Below the pieces are notes generated by a model that did not search any database, was not told the origin of the DNA, and saw only the letters and a program-made list of their open reading frames with translations. The position numbers and the translations under genes are program-made. A DNA stretch of 64,000 nucleotides from Pseudomonadota bacterium. Lineage in GTDB: Bacteria; Myxococcota_A; Polyangia; Haliangiales; Haliangiaceae. Below are positions 20,721 through 28,664 of this stretch, piece after piece; position 1 is the stretch's first letter; every line of letters begins with the position of its first letter. The stretch lies in contig JAKSDA010000436.1 of the NCBI GenBank assembly GCA_022360315.1, forward strand, positions 22,511 to 86,510, read 5' to 3'.

Positions 20721-21491
20721 GTGAAACAAGCCATCGATGAGCTGATCGATTGGCGCGATCGGGTTGCTCTGGTTACTGGTGGTTCCAGCGGCATTGGTCG
20801 TGCGGTGGTTTCGACTCTGATCGAGACTGGGATGCGGGTCGCGACCTGTGCGCGGCGGCTCGAACCGCTGCAGTCTCTACAGGCTGATCTCGGCGAGTTG
20901 GGAGAGCGAATGCTGCCCGTAGAGGCCGATTTGAGCCGAGAGGAATCCATCTTGGCGATGTTTACTCACATCCGCGAGCATTGGGGGGGTGTCGATGTTC
21001 TGGTCAACAATGCCGGTTTGGGACACAAGGCGCCGTTGATATCGGGCAGTACCGAAGAGTGGCGCGAGATGCTCGATGTCAACGTATTGGCCCTGTGTAT
21101 CTGCACGCGCGAGGCCATTGCCGATATGCGGCGCAGCAACGTGGCGGGTCATGTCGTTCACATATCGTCGATTGCAGGACATCGGGTACCACGGGGCAGT
21201 GGCGTGTACTCGGCGACCAAGTATGCAGTGCGCTCATTGACCGAGAGTCTGCGTCAGGAGCTGCGCGAGATCGGCAGTCCCATCCGCATCACGGCGATCA
21301 GCCCTGGATTCGTCGAGACGGAGTTTGCCGCTCGCTACCACAAGAGCGAGCAAGCCGCGCGCAAGACCTACGGCCGCTACAAGGTGCTGCAGCCCGGCGA
21401 CATTGCTGCCGCAGTTCGGTATGTCATCGGCCAACCCGCCCATGTTCAGGTGCACGACATCCTCATGCGCCCCACAGAGCAAACCAGTTGA
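20721..21491 (+). CDS. Short-chain dehydrogenase/reductase
   Basis: About 256 residues with a full classical SDR set: the cofactor-binding glycine motif TGGSSGIGRA near 19-28, NNAG near 97, the catalytic Ser in HISSIAG near 147 and Tyr-x-x-x-Lys in YSATKYA near 161. The residues after the second strand (CARRLEP) suggest NADP(H). The start is not fixed: GTG 20721 fits the family length, while TTG 20682 would add 13 residues. It is followed 11 bases later by a receiver-domain gene. Substrate is unknown; the closest look-alikes are 3-oxoacyl or hydroxysteroid-type SDRs. Confidence 0.85.
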   Translation: MKQAIDELIDWRDRVALVTGGSSGIGRAVVSTLIETGMRVATCARRLEPLQSLQADLGELGERMLPVEADLSREESILAMFTHIREHWGGVDVLVNNAGLGHKAPLISGSTEEWREMLDVNVLALCICTREAIADMRRSNVAGHVVHISSIAGHRVPRGSGVYSATKYAVRSLTESLRQELREIGSPIRITAISPGFVETEFAARYHKSEQAARKTYGRYKVLQPGDIAAAVRYVIGQPAHVQVHDILMRPTEQTS

Positions 21492-21502
21492 GCCGGAAAT
21501 CG

Positions 21503-21892
21503 ATGATAATGGCATCACCGCGAATTCTCATCGTCGACGACGAGATCTTCGTTCGCAAGTCTCTCCGGCGGGCGTTGAACAATTACGAGGTCGTGTTGGC
21601 GGCTGACGGCGAAGAGGCGATCGCGCATATCGAGGGCAGCGAGCCGTTCGACGTGATTCTCTGTGACCTGATGATGCCGGTAGTGAGCGGCAAGGATGTC
21701 TACGAATACGTGCGGGAGAACTCTCCTGGCCAGGAACGGCGCTTTGTGTTTTTGACCGGGGGAACCGTGGATAGTCAGGCCGACGAATTCCTCTCCAGCC
21801 TGACCAATCCAATACTCGAAAAGCCTTTCAATTTCGCTCATCTGCGTTCAGTAGTCGAAGACGCTATCAAACCCGGGCGCAAACGGGCATAA
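21503..21892 (+). CDS. Single-domain receiver (CheY-like) protein
   Basis: 129 residues, a lone receiver domain with no output part. The acidic pair is in IVDDE, the phosphoacceptor Asp is in CDLMMP near residue 55, the Thr is in LTGG and the Lys in LEKPF near 107. GGAAA lies upstream of ATG 21503. Single receivers act as phosphate shuttles or bind other proteins. It follows the SDR gene closely and may be cotranscribed. No kinase is adjacent. Confidence 0.88.
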   Translation: MIMASPRILIVDDEIFVRKSLRRALNNYEVVLAADGEEAIAHIEGSEPFDVILCDLMMPVVSGKDVYEYVRENSPGQERRFVFLTGGTVDSQADEFLSSLTNPILEKPFNFAHLRSVVEDAIKPGRKRA

Positions 21893-21943
21893 CCGTCGTA
21901 TCGCCTCTCGGCAGGCCTGTCGGGCCGGTTTGCCCCGAGCGAG

Positions 21944-22010
21944 TAGCCGACCGCCCGGCCGCTCTGCTCGGTCAGAACTCCGCTTCGCATCCCTTGCCGG
22001 GACGTCTCGG
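21944..22010 (+). repeat. Dispersed repeat, intergenic reference copy
   Basis: This copy is the clearest. It starts TAGCCGACCGCCCGGCCGCT and contains AGAACTCCGCTTCGCAT, CCCTTGCCGGGACGTC and CTCGG. It lies between two convergent genes, 11 bases from the stop of the rimJ-like gene. Confidence 0.8.
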
Positions 22011-22021
22011 CGATTGAACGT

Positions 22022-22693
22022 TCATCTGGAGGGTACAATCGAGGTGGGATTGACCAGTGCGGTCAAGATGTGATCGCACCAGGAGCCGTTGACAAAGAGG
22101 AAATCGCGGGCGTAGCCCTCGACCACAAAACCGAGTCGTTTGAGCACAGCGGCGCTGCGTTCGTTGGAGGGCATGTAGTTGGCCATGATTCGCTGCAGTT
22201 CGAGGGTGCCAAATGCGAACTCGACGCACGCCTCGAGCGCTTCGGTCATGACGCCCCTGCCCTGCAAGCGCTGGTCGAGCCCATAGCCGAGCAAGCACGA
22301 TTGGTGCGGGCCGCGAGTGATCGAGGTGAATGTGCAGGTTCCCAGGATCCGGTACGGCTGATCCGGTTGATCGGATAGCCGGCCGCTCTTGGCCCGGTAC
22401 GAACTCTGCTGCGCATTGCGCGCCGGGGCGTCCGGTTGATAGTTTTTCCTCCACGAGATGGCGAAGTGCGCAGCACGGCCCTCGATGTACTCACGCCAGC
22501 TGCGAGCGAGTCGTTTGCGCCAGAACTCCGCGCCGGAAAACTCGTCGAGCGACCGCCGCGTACTGGGAGCCCAGCGTCCCAGATGGTCGCGATTCTCGTC
22601 GTAGTAGCGCGCCATTTCGGCAGCGTGTTCCGGACGGGGCATCCACAGGAGCAAGCGTCGGGTGGTCAGCTCGACGGGTTGAATGGCGGACAT
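22022..22693 (-). CDS. rimJ: RimJ/RimL-type ribosomal-protein acetyltransferase
   Basis: 223 residues, about 30 longer than usual for the family. The C-terminal half closely follows RimJ: MANYMPSNERSAAVLKRLGF, then EGYARDFLFVNG and DHILTAL. The acetyl-CoA loop is the LQGRGVMTEA segment. RimJ acetylates the N-terminal alanine of ribosomal protein S5 in E. coli. The extra length comes from a copy of the dispersed repeat (22376-22436) inserted between strand segments near residues 86-106, encoding YQPDAPARNAQQ and following residues. The core motifs on both sides are intact, so the protein may still fold. Confidence 0.8.
   Translation of the reverse strand: MSAIQPVELTTRRLLLWMPRPEHAAEMARYYDENRDHLGRWAPSTRRSLDEFSGAEFWRKRLARSWREYIEGRAAHFAISWRKNYQPDAPARNAQQSSYRAKSGRLSDQPDQPYRILGTCTFTSITRGPHQSCLLGYGLDQRLQGRGVMTEALEACVEFAFGTLELQRIMANYMPSNERSAAVLKRLGFVVEGYARDFLFVNGSWCDHILTALVNPTSIVPSR
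22376..22436 (+). repeat. Dispersed repeat inside rimJ-like gene
   Basis: The order TAGCCGGCCGCTC, GAACTCTGCTGCGCATT and GGGGCGTCCGG matches the reference copy at 21944, only about 370 bases away. It lies opposite to the coding strand of the host gene and is read through in frame. Confidence 0.7.
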
Positions 22694-22846
22694 GGAGACC
22701 TGGTTACCACGGGCAGGCAGAAAAATCTCCGCTCCTCGAATTGCAAGGCGACACCGGCGGACTTAAAAAGTTCCCGTGAATTCAGCCAAAAACGACTGCA
22801 AATCGCGGTATTGCAGGGTGTCTGACGCTGTGAGACCGTGATTGCC

Positions 22847-24469
22847 ATGATACGAACAAGACCCTGGATCGCCGTTCTACCGAGCTTGCTTGCCGCAGTG
22901 CTGCTGACCACGTCGTGCAGTACCAGGGACGAGAAAGCTACCCGCACGACCAGCAGCGAGACCGATACCGAGTCCCACACAAAACCCGGCAGCTCGTCGG
23001 ACAGGCCGGCGCAACCTGGAGACCAGCCGATTGCCAGTGCCGCGCTGGCCGAGGCGACAGACAAGGGAACGGACAAAACTCCCGGCAAAACGTCCGAAAC
23101 GCCGGCTACTGCTGTGACTCCATCTGCACGAAGGGTAGAACTTGCCGCCGATCCGGGCGGTAGCGCGGGCAAGGCGCTGTGGCTGCGGCGGATGGGCAGC
23201 ATGGGCAAAGACAGCGCTCGAGGCGTGGCCGTGGACCACCAGGGCAATGTGGCGCTTACCGGCTACTACTCCGACGGAGCAGATCTGGGCGATGGAAGCT
23301 CGGTTGCGGCACAGAACGTCGATGTATTTGTCGCCAAATACGGCCCTGGCGGCGACCAGGTATGGTCTGCCCACGCTGGCGGCAAGGGCGAGGACGTCGG
23401 CAATGCTGTGGCCTTTGACCCACAGGGCAACGTCATTATCGTGGGTCTGTTCACCGATCGCGTGGCGATCGGTCAGACGATTCTGGCCGGTGCTGGTTCT
23501 GATGACGCGTTCATCGCCAAGTTCGGCCCGGACGGTACTGTGCTGTGGGCCCGCCAGCTCGGCGGTATCGACTCCGACGCGGCCTACCACGTGGCTGCGT
23601 CGTCCAGTTCGATTGTGGTGACCGGTTCCTTCAAGGGCAGTATGCGCGCCGCTGACGTCACCCTGACCAGCAAGGGCAACGAGGACATCTTTCTTTTGGC
23701 TCTCGACCCCGACGGTGACCTCCGGTGGATCAAGCAATTCGGTTATCGTTATAAAGATTACGGGCAACGGGTCGCCATCGACAGCCGGGGTAACATCGTG
23801 TTGCTCACCGAGTTCACCGGCCAGATCGCGTTTGGCGGACCGACCCTGCAAGCCAGGGGCAACCGGGATCTGGCCCTGGTCAAGCTCGACGGCCAGGGTC
23901 GGCACATCTGGTCCAGGCGTTATGGCAGCCTGTTTGACGAACTCGGCCTCGGCCTGGCTGTCGATCCAGCGGGAAACATCGCCATTACTGGCTCGTTCGA
24001 CAACGAGATCGACTTTGGTGGCGACAAGCTGTCCAGCCAGGGAGAATCGGACATTTTTGTGGCCAGATTTGACCCCTCGGGGGCTCATCTGTGGTCCAGG
24101 GCATACGGTTCTGCCCGCCAGGACGTCGGTATCGCAATCGCCGCAGATGTGTACGGCAACGTGATCGCGGGCGGCTGGTTCTGGAACAAGGTCGATTTCG
24201 GGGGTGGTGCGCTCGAATCCGCCAACCACAACAAGGACGGATTCCTGATCAAACTTTCAGTTAACGGGGAGCATTTGTGGTCTCAGCGCCTAGGCGACCG
24301 CGATCACGACCAGGTTCGCGGCCTGGCTGCGGCCAGAGACGGCAGGGTAGCAGCCTGTGGGATCTTCCGTTTCACCCTCAAGATGGGCAATCAGACCGTG
24401 CAATCGGCCAGGAAATCCCAGGACAGAGCGCCACCGCCAGACGCGTTCGTGGCTCTTTTTGGCCGCTAA
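22847..24469 (+). CDS. Beta-propeller (SBBP-like) repeat lipoprotein
   Basis: About 540 residues. A lipoprotein signal ends in LLTTSCS. A disordered, Thr/Ser/Lys-rich linker of about 80 residues follows, then about eight repeats of 45-50 residues with the theme GVAVDHQGNVALTGYYSDG and VFVAKYGPGG. This is the SBBP (seven-bladed beta-propeller) type repeat common in Myxococcota, so it should form a surface or periplasmic propeller. The start may be GTG 22838 or ATG 22847. No enzymatic residues are apparent. Its partners are unknown; it is followed by a terminator and then the histone-like gene. Confidence 0.75.
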   Translation: MIRTRPWIAVLPSLLAAVLLTTSCSTRDEKATRTTSSETDTESHTKPGSSSDRPAQPGDQPIASAALAEATDKGTDKTPGKTSETPATAVTPSARRVELAADPGGSAGKALWLRRMGSMGKDSARGVAVDHQGNVALTGYYSDGADLGDGSSVAAQNVDVFVAKYGPGGDQVWSAHAGGKGEDVGNAVAFDPQGNVIIVGLFTDRVAIGQTILAGAGSDDAFIAKFGPDGTVLWARQLGGIDSDAAYHVAASSSSIVVTGSFKGSMRAADVTLTSKGNEDIFLLALDPDGDLRWIKQFGYRYKDYGQRVAIDSRGNIVLLTEFTGQIAFGGPTLQARGNRDLALVKLDGQGRHIWSRRYGSLFDELGLGLAVDPAGNIAITGSFDNEIDFGGDKLSSQGESDIFVARFDPSGAHLWSRAYGSARQDVGIAIAADVYGNVIAGGWFWNKVDFGGGALESANHNKDGFLIKLSVNGEHLWSQRLGDRDHDQVRGLAAARDGRVAACGIFRFTLKMGNQTVQSARKSQDRAPPPDAFVALFGR

Positions 24470-24505
24470 CCCGGGTCGAGCTCGACCGAAATCGCTCCCC
24501 GGAAC

Positions 24506-24525
24506 CAAAAAAAGCACTTTTTTTG
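24506..24525 (+). terminator. Probable terminator after the propeller lipoprotein
   Basis: CAAAAAAAG and CTTTTTTTG form a perfect inverted repeat around a two-base centre, 37 bases after the stop codon. The stem is almost all A-T, so its strength is uncertain. Confidence 0.4.
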
Positions 24526-24611
24526 CGTCTGACTCAAAAAAAATGCCGCGAAAACCCGAAAACTCGTCGAAATAGGGCTTTCAATGTCAGCCCCTTACTG
24601 TAAAGAGGGAT

Positions 24612-24642
24612 ATACGCGTATTGATTCCTCGTTCGAGGAGGG
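24612..24642 (+). promoter_or_regulatory. Palindromes at the histone-like gene's ribosome-binding site
   Basis: ATACGCGTAT (24612-24621) is a perfect palindrome. CCTCGTTCGAGG (24627-24638) could pair in mRNA and hide part of the strong GGAGGG Shine-Dalgarno sequence at 24637-24642, which lies nine bases before ATG 24652. This could give autoregulated translation or protein binding; that is inference. Confidence 0.35.
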
Positions 24643-24651
24643 TTGACTCAA

Positions 24652-24912
24652 ATGGCATCGAGAAAGAAAAAAGCAACAAGCCGCAAAAAGAAAACCGCTA
24701 CCCGCAGGAAGCCTGCTCCGAAACCCAAAGAGGTACTCTTGGTTGGTTCCAAGGTAAGGAACGAGATCAAGGATGCAGGCTGCAACACAGGCGGTGATGC
24801 AATCGACGGTCTAAACGACTGGGTACACTGGCTGATCCAGCAAGGAACTGCCCGCGCTCAGGCCAACGGTCGCAAAACTGTCCGGGCTCACGATTTCATC
24901 ATCATGGGCTAA
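24652..24912 (+). CDS. Bacterial histone-fold protein with basic tail
   Basis: 86 residues. The first 26 are a Lys/Arg-rich tail (SRKKKATSRKKKTATRRKP) with no structure expected. The rest reads as one histone fold: helix 1 (about 33-42, SKVRNEIKDA), loop, long helix 2 (about 48-70, containing DAIDGLNDWVHWLIQQ), then loop 2 NGRKTVRAHDF leading into a short helix 3. The R-K-T-V element before helix 3 is characteristic of archaeal and Bdellovibrio-type bacterial histones, where it contacts DNA. The start is ATG 24652 because GGAGGG lies nine bases upstream; the TTG at 24643 would touch that site. Known bacterial histones of this type usually lack a tail. It is flanked by its own apparent terminator, so it is likely monocistronic and could be abundant. 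Confidence 0.75.
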   Translation: MASRKKKATSRKKKTATRRKPAPKPKEVLLVGSKVRNEIKDAGCNTGGDAIDGLNDWVHWLIQQGTARAQANGRKTVRAHDFIIMG

Positions 24913-24932
24913 ACACATCTGAGGCAAAGAGC

Positions 24933-25016
24933 GGCGTCTGACCGACTGCCGGGCCCTGTATCTATTAGATGTGGAGTGCGAAGCGAGTCGGTGAGGCGCC
25001 GTAGCCTTTTTTCGGG
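24933..25016 (+). terminator. Long-range hairpin and U tract after the histone-like gene
   Basis: The arms GGCGTCTGACCGACT (24933-24947) and AGTCGGTGAGGCGCC (24986-25000) pair with one G-U and one mismatch around a loop of 38 bases, followed by GTAGCCTTTTTT. It may be the gene's terminator or a structured small RNA. Confidence 0.5.
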
Positions 25017-25107
25017 GCTTCTGCTCTAGCCCTTGTTGGTCCGGCCACAAACAGCGCCCGAGGCGCTGAATCCTTGAGTTTAGCGCTCATCACTAATGCG
25101 TTTCTCT

Positions 25108-26334
25108 TTAATGATCTGAGTCGCCACTCTGTTCGCCCAGCTGGTCGATCAATTCGGCGGGCAGCGGGCCGCGTTCGGCAAAAGCGAGATTTTCACGCAG
25201 GTGCTCGGGCCGCTGCATGTCCGCAACGACCACACCCGCGTCGGGATGAGAGAGACAGAACCGCAGGGCCAGTTCTGGCCAGGACCCAACGTGATCTGCG
25301 TACAGCTCCAGTAGAGCCTCGACCCGCTCGACCGGCGTGGCCTGGCCAAATGGATTGCTGACCAGTATCCCGACCCCGCTGTCCCGGGCTCTGGCAAATA
25401 CCGTATCCCCGCGCTGTGGGTCCTGGATATTGTATACCACCTGGGCGATCTCGATGATCGGTTCGCCGAACACAGAGAGGTGCTCGATGGGGGCGATATC
25501 CGGCTGATCCGACTCCATCTGGCCCGGCTCCAGCTGGCTCGAAAGAGCGTTGGTTTCGGCTTCCTGGCCGGGGGTCCACAGCAAACTGCCCGGGCGAACG
25601 GTCCATCCCACCTGGTCTGCCAGATCGTCCACCGATGGGGACTGGCTATCGGGCGCTGGGTCCCTATCCGATAGCGTACGGGCAATGGACATGGATTCAC
25701 CAGTCGAATAGCCGGCCGCCCGGCCGCTCGGGTCCGCAAGCGCTTCGCTTTGTATTCCTTGCCAGGACTTCTGGCCGGTCGATCCAGATTCACCGGCCGC
25801 TCCGAGCTGTGTGGCCGGTGCAGGCGTGCCGGCTGGAATCGACACTCCCCAGTGCAAAACTTTGCCCTCCTGGATCAGCCGCTGCATGACATGGCGCAAT
25901 TCGGGCCAGCCCATCGAGGATAACCAGGCATCGGTCCATCCGTGAAGCTGGGCGATGCACAGCGCCTCGGCGCGCAGCGCACGCAGCGATTGCTCGACCG
26001 ATTCGACTACATAGCCGGGCGGGAATCGCTCGAGAATGTCGGATTCGCTATCATCTGGCCGCCGGCCAGCGAGCGGAGCTAGCTCGGTCGCCACAACTGC
26101 CCAGTCGCGGGCGCGGAGATCGCGAATGACCTCGCCGATCAGCTTTTCGCCCGTGCCGTCGCCGTGGGCCATGGCTGTGGCGACAAAATCGATTCCCAAG
26201 TCGAGAGCCTGATACAAAGTGCGCTGGGTCTCGCGCGGATCGACGTCGCGCAATGGTTCGCCGTCGCAGCTCCAGGCACCAAAACCGAGTTCCGCGACCC
26301 GGTATCCAGTGCGTCCGAGTGATCGTTTGCGCAT
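25108..26334 (-). CDS. Aldo/keto reductase-like protein with degenerate active site
   Basis: 408 residues with the fold landmarks of the AKR family: LGRTGYRVAELGFGAWS at the start, LGIDF, AQLHGW, a KVLHWGVS strand, and VVYNIQDP with GVGILVSNPFGQ near the C-terminus. The family is normally about 320 residues. Of the catalytic tetrad (Asp, Tyr, Lys, His) only His131 is kept: the equivalents are Ala52, His57 and Glu84. The extra length is a region of about 100 residues in the middle, starting with a dispersed-repeat copy. It is therefore probably not an active oxidoreductase; a binding or regulatory role, or early decay, is likely. The neighbouring molybdenum hydroxylase is divergent and unrelated. 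Confidence 0.7.
   Translation of the reverse strand: MRKRSLGRTGYRVAELGFGAWSCDGEPLRDVDPRETQRTLYQALDLGIDFVATAMAHGDGTGEKLIGEVIRDLRARDWAVVATELAPLAGRRPDDSESDILERFPPGYVVESVEQSLRALRAEALCIAQLHGWTDAWLSSMGWPELRHVMQRLIQEGKVLHWGVSIPAGTPAPATQLGAAGESGSTGQKSWQGIQSEALADPSGRAAGYSTGESMSIARTLSDRDPAPDSQSPSVDDLADQVGWTVRPGSLLWTPGQEAETNALSSQLEPGQMESDQPDIAPIEHLSVFGEPIIEIAQVVYNIQDPQRGDTVFARARDSGVGILVSNPFGQATPVERVEALLELYADHVGSWPELALRFCLSHPDAGVVVADMQRPEHLRENLAFAERGPLPAELIDQLGEQSGDSDH
25709..25777 (+). repeat. Dispersed repeat inside aldo/keto reductase-like gene
   Basis: Starts TCGAATAGCCGGCCGCCCGG (from 25704) and continues CGCTTCGCTTTGTATTCCTT and GCCAGGACTTCTGGCC. The host gene is on the other strand and reads it as a linker with SWQGIQSEALADPSGRAAG. 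Confidence 0.75.
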
Positions 26335-26375
26335 AGTCGTAGAACCTACCGCACAAAGCCTGATACAAACATGAA

Positions 26376-28664
26376 ATGCTGAGCACGACCGATGGGCAAC
26401 AGAACAGTCGGCGTGCCCGCAACGAGGGATCCGTGGGCCGCTCGATCCCGCGAGTCGACGGAGTCGCCAAGGTTACGGGCAGGGCGCAGTATGTCGATGA
26501 TCTGGAATTGCCGGGAATGCTGTACGGCGCCACCGTGCGCAGTCAGATCGCCCGCGGCGTGCTCGAGTCCATCACCCTCGATCCAGATTACGACTGGACC
26601 GATATCGTGTTGGCAACCGCAGCAGACATTGCCGGCAACAACGTGATCGCGCTGATCGAAAACGATCAGCCGGCTCTCGTCCCGATCGGCGGCGAGATCC
26701 AGCATGTCGACGAGGCCGTGGCTCTTTTGGCAGCGCCCGATCGGCGGCGTGCCAGGGAGGCTGTCCAGCATGTGCGAGTGACCACCACGCCGTTGCCTGC
26801 TGTTTTCTCGATGGAGGAGGCGTTATCCGGGCAGATTTTGCTCCACGGTGACGACAATGTGTTCAAGTCATTTTTGATCCGCAAGGGTGGCGATATCGAG
26901 GCTGCCATGGCCGGTGCAGATCTGGTCATTGCGGGTACGTACCGCACTCCTGCCCAGGAACAGATGTATATAGAGCCCCAGGGCATGTTGGCTCACTGGG
27001 ACGAGCGAGGGCGCTGTCATATTATTGGCTCTCTGCAGTGTCCGTACTATGTCCACAAGGCAATGAAAGTCCTTCTGGACCGGGACGACGACGGGGTGGT
27101 GATCGAGCAATCAGTGACGGGCGGGGGATTTGGCGGCAAGGAAGAGTATCCATCGATGATCGCCGCTCACGCGGCGATCATCGCCAGGAAGGCCGGCTGT
27201 CCGGTCAAGCTGATCTACGACCGAGATGAGGACATCGCAGCCACGACCAAGCGGCATCCGGCAGTGATAGAGCATCGGCTCGGCCTGTACTCCGATGGCA
27301 CCATTGCGGCGATCGACGTCGATGTGGTCATCGACGGTGGTGCATATGTGACCCTTTCGCCGGTGGTGCTATCGCGGGCGATTCTCCACGCGTCCGGGCC
27401 CTATCGGGCGGGCCACGTCCGCGTCCGCGGTCGAGCGGTTGCGACCAACACCCCGCCGCACGGCGCGTTTCGCGGTTTTGGTGCGCCTCAGACCACGTTT
27501 GCCTACGAGCGCCAGATGGCCAAGGCAGCTCGTGCACTGGCAATGGATCCTCTTGAGTTTCGGCGCAAGAACATGCTCCGGCTGGGCGACACTACGGCCA
27601 CGGGGCAGACATTGAGCTACAGTGTTGGCAGTGCCAAAGTGCTCGACGCGGTGGCCCGGGTTGCCGGCGAGCAGACAGTTGGTTCTGGCGTCGATGCTGA
27701 CCCGGCGGCCGTGCACCGTGGCCGTGGCGTATCATTTTACTATCACGGAGCTGGTTTTACCGGTCGTGGTGAAGTCCACTTATCCGGGCGAGCTGCGGTT
27801 GCGCTTTTGCCAGACGGCCGGTTCGAGGTGCGGTCCAGCTCGACAGATATTGGCCAGGGCACGCTCACTATTTTTTCGCAGATAGCGGCCACCGCCCTCG
27901 GCGTCCCCCTGGACAGGGTGAGCATTGCAGACCAGAGCACCAGGCACGTACCGGACAGCGGGCCGACAGTGGCTTCGCGTACCTGCATGGTGGTGGGCCG
28001 GGTGGTCGATGTGGCTGCGCAAAAGCTCAGGGCTCGCATTGCCGATTGGGCCGAGGGAAACGATCTGGCTGACAAGCCCACGGCCACCCAGGCGGCAATG
28101 ATGGCCTGTGATATGGCGGGTACTGCGAGTGGCGAAGTCTGTGAGACTGCGCAATACGAACATCCACCCGGTATCGAATGGGACGACGACACTTACAGCG
28201 GTGCGGCTTACCCGGTCTATGGCTGGGCTGCGTGTCTGGTTGACGTGGCGGTGGATCCCCATACCTATGAGGTTGCGGTCGAGCGCTGCGTTCATGCTGT
28301 GGATGTTGGCAAGGCCATTCACCCCATCATCGTCAAGGGTCAGATCGAGGGCGGTACCCTGCAGGCGCTCGGCTGGGCGTTGCTCGAGAATGTCGTTTAT
28401 GACGGCGGCCGTGTGGCCAACGCCAGCATGACCAACTGCATCGTGCCCACGTTTGCCGACACTCCTGAACTCGAAACCATCATAGTCGAAGAGCCCTACC
28501 CATTTGGCCCGCACGGAGCCAAGGGAGTGGGCGAGATTCCGATGGACGGACCTGCTGCAGCAGTTGCCTCGGCAATCGAAGACGCGCTCGGTGTTCCGTT
28601 CGACGAGTTGCCTGTCTTGCCCGAGGTTATTGAGCGCAAACTCGACCCGGAGTCAGCATCGTGA
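26376..28664 (+). CDS. Molybdenum hydroxylase large subunit (xanthine dehydrogenase family)
   Basis: 762 residues. The N-terminal ald_Xan_dh_C domain (KVTGRAQYVDDLELPGMLYG near residue 30) is followed by the molybdopterin-binding domain: GGGFGGKEE near 250, FRGFGAPQTTFAYE near 365 and the C-terminal catalytic GAKGVGEIPMDGP, whose Glu is the proton acceptor. Its start overlaps nothing upstream and its stop overlaps the small-subunit GTG by four bases. It oxidises an aldehyde or N-heterocycle by hydroxylation, using Mo-cytosine or pterin cofactor. The substrate (xanthine, aldehyde or other) cannot be told. No FAD-subunit gene is present. Confidence 0.88.
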   Translation: MLSTTDGQQNSRRARNEGSVGRSIPRVDGVAKVTGRAQYVDDLELPGMLYGATVRSQIARGVLESITLDPDYDWTDIVLATAADIAGNNVIALIENDQPALVPIGGEIQHVDEAVALLAAPDRRRAREAVQHVRVTTTPLPAVFSMEEALSGQILLHGDDNVFKSFLIRKGGDIEAAMAGADLVIAGTYRTPAQEQMYIEPQGMLAHWDERGRCHIIGSLQCPYYVHKAMKVLLDRDDDGVVIEQSVTGGGFGGKEEYPSMIAAHAAIIARKAGCPVKLIYDRDEDIAATTKRHPAVIEHRLGLYSDGTIAAIDVDVVIDGGAYVTLSPVVLSRAILHASGPYRAGHVRVRGRAVATNTPPHGAFRGFGAPQTTFAYERQMAKAARALAMDPLEFRRKNMLRLGDTTATGQTLSYSVGSAKVLDAVARVAGEQTVGSGVDADPAAVHRGRGVSFYYHGAGFTGRGEVHLSGRAAVALLPDGRFEVRSSSTDIGQGTLTIFSQIAATALGVPLDRVSIADQSTRHVPDSGPTVASRTCMVVGRVVDVAAQKLRARIADWAEGNDLADKPTATQAAMMACDMAGTASGEVCETAQYEHPPGIEWDDDTYSGAAYPVYGWAACLVDVAVDPHTYEVAVERCVHAVDVGKAIHPIIVKGQIEGGTLQALGWALLENVVYDGGRVANASMTNCIVPTFADTPELETIIVEEPYPFGPHGAKGVGEIPMDGPAAAVASAIEDALGVPFDELPVLPEVIERKLDPESAS

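Noticed and set aside
22877..24229. A 450-codon open frame on the minus strand
   Set aside because: It is a shadow of the beta-propeller lipoprotein gene.
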